From: Desulfobacteraceae bacterium
Lineage (GTDB): Bacteria > Desulfobacterota > Desulfobacteria > Desulfobacterales > Desulfobacteraceae
Direction of reading: 5' to 3'
Assembly: GCA_022712835.1 (NCBI GenBank)
Contig: JAFLJU010000135.1
Coordinates: 1 to 8,831 of the forward strand
Length of the DNA stretch: 8,831 nt
The position numbers and the translations under genes were made by a program. Every line of letters begins with the position of its first letter. Positions within the stretch are counted from its first letter, which is position 1. Shown piece after piece: positions 6,293 to 8,831 of the stretch. The notes beneath the pieces are model-generated. The model was not told where the DNA came from. It did no database searches and was given only the letters and a program-made list of their open reading frames with translations.

Positions 6293-7385
6293 ACAAACAA
6301 AGGGGGCTATTTGCCCTCCAAAAAAACAGGTATATGATACAATTCGTTGCAGTTATACATTTTTTGGAGTTAAGCGTAAATTTCCCGCCATGTGGATGTT
6401 TGTCGCTGCCACCATCCGTATCCCCCATTCTGCCAGTGGATGTCTTGCCTTTTGGGCCTCCGTCTTTAGGATAGTAGACTTCAACTGCATCTATCCTGTC
6501 ATAGCCCCATACTTTCACTTCTTTGATTGGTTTTGTGGGTGAAGAAGGCTTCTTGACAGGGCCGCTGTCATCTGCTGTACCGTGAGGATTCGTATAAATC
6601 TCCCTGTCCAATACTATCTCAACTGGATGAGGGTATTCTTTTGTATCGAAGTATTTCCACATATTTTTAAAATCTAAGATATTTAATGTGACATTCCGTT
6701 CATATACATTGGCTGCATAAAATGGCTCTGCATTGTGATCATTTCGATGAGTGTGTTTTTTGATTTTATTAATCTTCCATTGAACATTGTCTTCGACATA
6801 TTTTTCATATTCCGCGATTTTATCTTTTAACTCTTTAGCATTTATATCTTGCACATACTGCGACCAGCCCCAACTATTTCCATGAATGACACCATCTCTT
6901 AATAACGATAACTGCAAATTTGCAAATTGGACAAAAAGTGGCAATAATAGAATCTTATGGCCATGACTTTGAAAATGATACTGTTTATCATTAAATTCAC
7001 TATGAAGGACTAACCACAATTCTTTTGCGGTGGATTCGTCAGAAGGCCGATATAGATAATTTAAAAAATAATCTAAATTCGACTTGATGCCATTAAGGCT
7101 TTCTTGCACATTAGAGTAAATTTCCTTATTTAATTTTTCGTCAATAAGAGCTTCAACTTCTTTTTTGATATCAGTCCAGATATCCTCTTTTGATTTTAGC
7201 CAGAGTAATGATGTTATGGCGCTAAGAAGAGTCCCCACTTCAGGTATTTTGCCTAATGATTTCGATATCAGAAGCCTGAGAGAATCATTGTAATCTAAGC
7301 TGCTGCCAATATTGCCCAGAAGTGTTAGTTCATGATCACATTCGTTGCTAGCAATTACTTCGTTAGTGTTGCTTTTATAGTTCAT
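6291..7385 (-). CDS. Cry delta-endotoxin-like protein: pore-forming domain I plus a truncated beta-prism segment
   Basis: This 364-residue protein is recognised by the order of Cry domain I blocks. IPEVGTLLSAITSLLW (47-62) matches the opening helices, DIWTDIKKEVEALIDEKL (68-85) the DxW...VExLID helix, and ILLLPLFVQFANLQLSLLRDG (145-165) plus WGW (172-174) the conserved helix-5 block (LPxxxQxANxHLxLLxDxxxxGxxWG). YERNVTLNILDF (228-239) through EIVLDREIYTNP (256-267) matches helix 7 and the domain I/II junction (REMTLTVLDL...LTRDIFTDP). In Cry toxins this helical bundle inserts into membranes. Residues 286-340 (IKEVKVWGYDRIDAVEVYY...GGKFTLN) look like the start of a beta-prism or jacalin-like fold, but the frame ends soon after in an atypical tail, so domains II and III are missing. 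No signal peptide. Start ATG at 7385 has AAGGA 8 nt upstream. The gene is AT-richer than the secretion operon, has its own terminator and lies near IS debris, suggesting transfer. The target is unknown. Confidence 0.75.
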   Translation of the reverse strand: MNYKSNTNEVIASNECDHELTLLGNIGSSLDYNDSLRLLISKSLGKIPEVGTLLSAITSLLWLKSKEDIWTDIKKEVEALIDEKLNKEIYSNVQESLNGIKSNLDYFLNYLYRPSDESTAKELWLVLHSEFNDKQYHFQSHGHKILLLPLFVQFANLQLSLLRDGVIHGNSWGWSQYVQDINAKELKDKIAEYEKYVEDNVQWKINKIKKHTHRNDHNAEPFYAANVYERNVTLNILDFKNMWKYFDTKEYPHPVEIVLDREIYTNPHGTADDSGPVKKPSSPTKPIKEVKVWGYDRIDAVEVYYPKDGGPKGKTSTGRMGDTDGGSDKHPHGGKFTLNSKKCITATNCIIYLFFWRANSPLCL

Positions 7386-7455
7386 TTTGCAATTCCTTTG
7401 TTAAATTAGACAAAAATACAATTATCTTAATCATATAACCGACTAAAACCATTTC

Positions 7456-7761
7456 GAGACCTTTGCACAAGTATAGTGTTTTTGGCAGGCTGCTTTGGTC
7501 GCCACGCCGAAAATTTATACTTCCGATGCCCATCATACTTCCTGCATAAGCAGTTCCATCAGCATGGGCTGTCCATAAATAAAGGCGTTGCTGAAGATGC
7601 CCCCTTGTTCAATCGATAAGCCATCCGGTTTCTCAAAAAAAGCTCAAAAAATTTAAATCGACAAAGGTTATGCTGGTGTCCCAAATTGTGTATTCCTTGC
7701 CTTAAACAAGATTAAAAATGGCATCATGCGTAAAGACTCCAAAATTGCCAAACTCATATGA
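7456..7761. mobile_element. Decayed insertion-sequence remnant upstream of the Cry-like gene
   Basis: GAGACCTTTGCAC (7456-7468) looks like an IS terminal inverted repeat, from memory of IS5-like elements, but no matching GTGCAAAGGTCTC end is seen in the window. The plus-strand transposase fragment at 7657..7761 follows. A minus-strand reading near the repeat (GIGSINFRRGDQ, about 7500-7540) resembles a transposase C-terminus in the opposite orientation. The region may therefore combine pieces of two elements or a rearranged one. About 190 bp between the repeat and the transposase piece are too short for a whole IS. No intact transposase is present. Confidence 0.4.
7657..7761 (+). pseudogene. 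C-terminal fragment of an IS transposase (IS5-like)
   Basis: The plus-strand frame reads IDKGYAGVPNCVFLALNKIK, then NGIMRKDSKIAKLI, and stops at 7759-7761. A TAA codon (7654-7656) lies directly upstream in frame. The DKGYxG and NxIKxGIMRKDSKxAKL patterns recall the catalytic C-terminal region of IS5-family DDE transposases, where the sequence would normally continue toward a YIVEQYFG-type motif. Both ends are missing, so the fragment is inert. The family assignment is from memory of motif style. Confidence 0.5.
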
Positions 7762-7806
7762 AACCCGTGCCAGGGTGTGATGATCGGGTTGATTGTTTGA
7801 TGGTAA

Positions 7807-8109
7807 AAAAAATATAACAGTGGAAACAGGTTTTGGTTTTTTTGGGGTAAGGATATTTTTAATAAAGATTTCTAAACCGAAGTTATAGAAGAAGAAAAAG
7901 AGTCGTTTCTTTTGGTGAATGTGAGTGAGTTAAAAATGATATAGATTAGAAGAGCAGCTAAATTACTGGATGAGTTTAAAGAAATAGATAACAGCACTTT
8001 TCCTTGAGAGAGGAAAATTATGGCAGTTATCGTTTAAAAGTATTTGTTTAGCGAAAATAGCTCCGCCCTTTCCATTACATGGATCGCAGCCGGAGAAGAT
8101 ATAAAATAA
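7807..8109 (+). pseudogene. Possible decayed coding region, one frame interrupted by five stops
   Basis: A single plus-strand frame keeps a protein-like composition across stops at 7873 (TAA), 7942 (TAG), 8005 (TGA), 8035 (TAA) and 8107 (TAA). Its pieces read GKDIFNKDF, TEVIEEEKESFLLVNVSELK, IRRAAKLLDEFKEIDNSTFP and KYLFSENSSALSITWIAAGE. The charged, helical middle part looks like genuine protein, and staying in the same frame suggests point mutations rather than indels. I do not recognise a family, and there is no ribosome-binding site or start at its beginning. It could also be chance reading in AT-rich DNA. Confidence 0.25.
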
Positions 8110-8116
8110 CTATATA

Positions 8117-8159
8117 TAAGAAATTTCAATAATTCAATCGGGGAAACCCTGATTTCTTA
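8117..8159. repeat. Nested inverted repeat / hairpin
   Basis: Outer arms TAAGAAAT (8117-8124) and ATTTCTTA (8152-8159) are perfect complements. Inside, AATCGGGG (8136-8143) pairs with CCCTGATT (8147-8154) over a 3-nt loop with one G-T pair. The inner stem is the stronger structure, and the two share bases, so only one can form fully. It could be a terminator without a good T-run, an IS end, or a transcript hairpin. No adjacent intact gene decides between these. Confidence 0.35.
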
Positions 8160-8275
8160 GAGCTCTTGCTGTTCATTTTAGTTCCCACATCACAAGCATA
8201 GGGTAAGTCTTCGTGCATCAATGGATGTAGAATCCCTTGATATGTGCCGATAATTTTATCCTTAAGTGACAACAT
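8126..8275 (-). CDS. Doubtful 49-residue hypothetical ORF
   Basis: The minus-strand frame starts at ATG 8275 (MLSLKDKIIGTYQGILHPLM...) and ends with TGA at 8128..8126 (...KKSGFPRLNY). Composition is plausible for a small protein, with two histidines, one cysteine and a lysine/serine-rich tail. No ribosome-binding site precedes it, TAG lies immediately upstream in frame, and its 3' end overlaps the 8117-8159 hairpin. It may be a fragment of a larger dead gene. No family recognised. Confidence 0.15.
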   Translation of the reverse strand: MLSLKDKIIGTYQGILHPLMHEDLPYACDVGTKMNSKSSKKSGFPRLNY

Positions 8276-8536
8276 CTATAGACTATATTTTACAAATGAT
8301 AGTCAATAATAATCCGTGTTAAAAAAAGTTAAAAAACCTGTAATGAACTGTGTATAAAGCATTCTTGCCTTGTTCTGAAATAGTAGTTTCCGAACATGAT
8401 AAAAAACAGGACATGTTTTTTTAGGGTAGAAAATAGAAAAAGTTCGACCTGTGCGGGTAGATTTCTGATGTTGTAGTAACCGATGATAGTAAAAAAATAT
8501 CTAAAAACAAAAAATGGTAGACAACCGCTTCTCTTT
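8276..8536. other. AT-rich intergenic stretch without a supported gene
   Basis: The only structure I see is a small inverted repeat, GACTAT (8281-8286) and ATAGTC (8299-8304), with a 12-nt loop. The minus-strand 90-codon frame overlapping 8329..8601 is Phe/Tyr/Leu-rich, has no ribosome-binding site and covers the start signals of the plus-strand gene at 8582, so I do not call it. No tRNA or rRNA is seen. Confidence 0.5.
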
Positions 8537-8564
8537 TTGAGATGTAAGGCTATACAACTATAAT
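8537..8564 (+). promoter_or_regulatory. Candidate promoter for the small ORF at 8582
   Basis: TTGAGA (8537-8542, 5 of 6) and a perfect TATAAT (8559-8564) are separated by 16 nt. Transcription would begin near 8571, right at the AAGGA ribosome-binding site, giving a leader of only about 11 nt. This is tight, so either the start is slightly upstream or the promoter is not the functional one. Confidence 0.4.
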
Positions 8565-8581
8565 TTCTCAAAGGAAAAAAA

Positions 8582-8818
8582 ATGTCGAAATATAAAATCA
8601 AAGTCAGTGTTGAGTTTGTGGAATGTGATGAAGTTGAAAATCATGATCTCAAAAAAAATAAGGATGGAAGCTTCTCAATGGTAATAGGCTAGCGAGATGC
8701 AACCAGCATTGATATGTGTGAAAAATCTGTATTGCAAACAGCTTACCCTACAATACGAGAAGCGGTATCTAATCATTTAAGCCAGATTTCAAAAAAAAAG
8801 CCGAAGGAGAAGCTGTAA
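8582..8818 (+). pseudogene. Small 78-codon gene interrupted by an in-frame amber codon (TAG at codon 37)
   Basis: ATG at 8582 follows AGGA with a 6-nt spacer. The frame reads MSKYKIKVSVEFVECDEVEN...GSFSMVIG, meets TAG at 8690-8692, then continues in the same frame as RDATSIDMCEKSVLQTAYPT...KKKPKEKL to TAA at 8816-8818. Both halves look protein-like: a lysine/glutamate-rich beta-type start, then a helix-rich tail with AYPTIREAVSNHLSQISKKK. The second half resembles small companion ORFs seen beside some transposase genes, but I cannot name a family with confidence. The likeliest explanation is a nonsense mutation (pseudogene). The alternatives are amber readthrough or pyrrolysine insertion, for which nothing in the window gives direct evidence. 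The window ends 13 nt after the stop, so its downstream partner is not visible. Confidence 0.5.
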
Positions 8819-8831
8819 AAGGGGTTGAAAT

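Noticed and set aside
6250..6474. 74-codon plus-strand frame over the end of the Cry-like gene
   Set aside because: It begins inside the terminator T-tract, is antisense to the toxin gene and has no ribosome-binding site.
8329..8601. 90-codon minus-strand frame rich in Phe, Tyr and Leu
   Set aside because: It has no ribosome-binding site, a composition typical of translated poly-A/T DNA, and overlaps the promoter, RBS and start of the 8582 gene.
1..8831. CRISPR array, tRNA or rRNA genes
   Set aside because: No regularly spaced repeats, tRNA cloverleaf or rRNA-like sequence was recognised on either strand.

Overview
This window looks like a chromosomal segment of a Gram-negative bacterium. 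The best evidence is a complete type I secretion operon with an outer-membrane TolC-like protein that has a signal peptide. The style of the proteins and the degenerate IS remnants would fit a Desulfobacterota-like anaerobe, but that placement is a guess, since no marker gene is present. All convincing genes lie on the minus strand. The first 5.76 kb is compact, GC-balanced coding DNA. From about 5760 to the right edge the DNA is clearly richer in A+T, sparsely coding and scattered with decayed fragments, as expected of an accessory or horizontally acquired region.

Region 1 (5755 down to 1, minus strand) is one tight operon, in order of transcription: a TolC-family outer-membrane channel (4496..5755, TTG start), a LapB/HlyB-type ABC exporter with an N-terminal region that appears to be a degenerate C39-like domain (2334..4499), an HlyD-family membrane-fusion protein (1151..2329), and the first 378 codons of a large adhesin that runs off the left edge (1..1135). 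Spacings are a 4-bp ATGA overlap, 4 nt and 15 nt. The three transporter parts should form a continuous channel across both membranes. The adhesin, with a BapA-prefix-like N-terminus and a Gly/Leu-Ala-Ser linker, is the obvious substrate.

Region 2 (5756..6290) is non-coding. It holds an 11-bp-arm inverted repeat, a duplicated CAACATAA(A)TTGTC element whose TTGTC ends can each act as the -35 of a plus-strand promoter, and two terminator-like hairpins. One hairpin (6222..6249) could end a plus-strand RNA of about 215-260 nt. The other (6253..6292) is a strong minus-strand terminator for the gene to its right.

Region 3 (6291..7385, minus strand) holds the most striking gene: a 364-residue protein that reads as domain I (pore-forming helical bundle) of a three-domain Cry delta-endotoxin. 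It is followed by only the beginning of a beta-prism/jacalin-like segment. It has its own ribosome-binding site and terminator, is AT-rich, and has a putative IS end about 70 bp upstream.

Region 4 (7386..8831) is mostly debris: a C-terminal transposase fragment (7657..7761), a second decayed frame with five stops (7807..8109), a dubious 49-codon minus-strand ORF overlapping a hairpin, and a plus-strand 78-codon reading frame at the right end with good start signals but an in-frame amber codon at codon 37.

Two things deserve a second look. One is the Cry-like toxin domain beside IS debris in what looks like a Gram-negative genome. The other is the divergent, possibly regulated non-coding RNA unit between the toxin gene and the adhesin-export operon.
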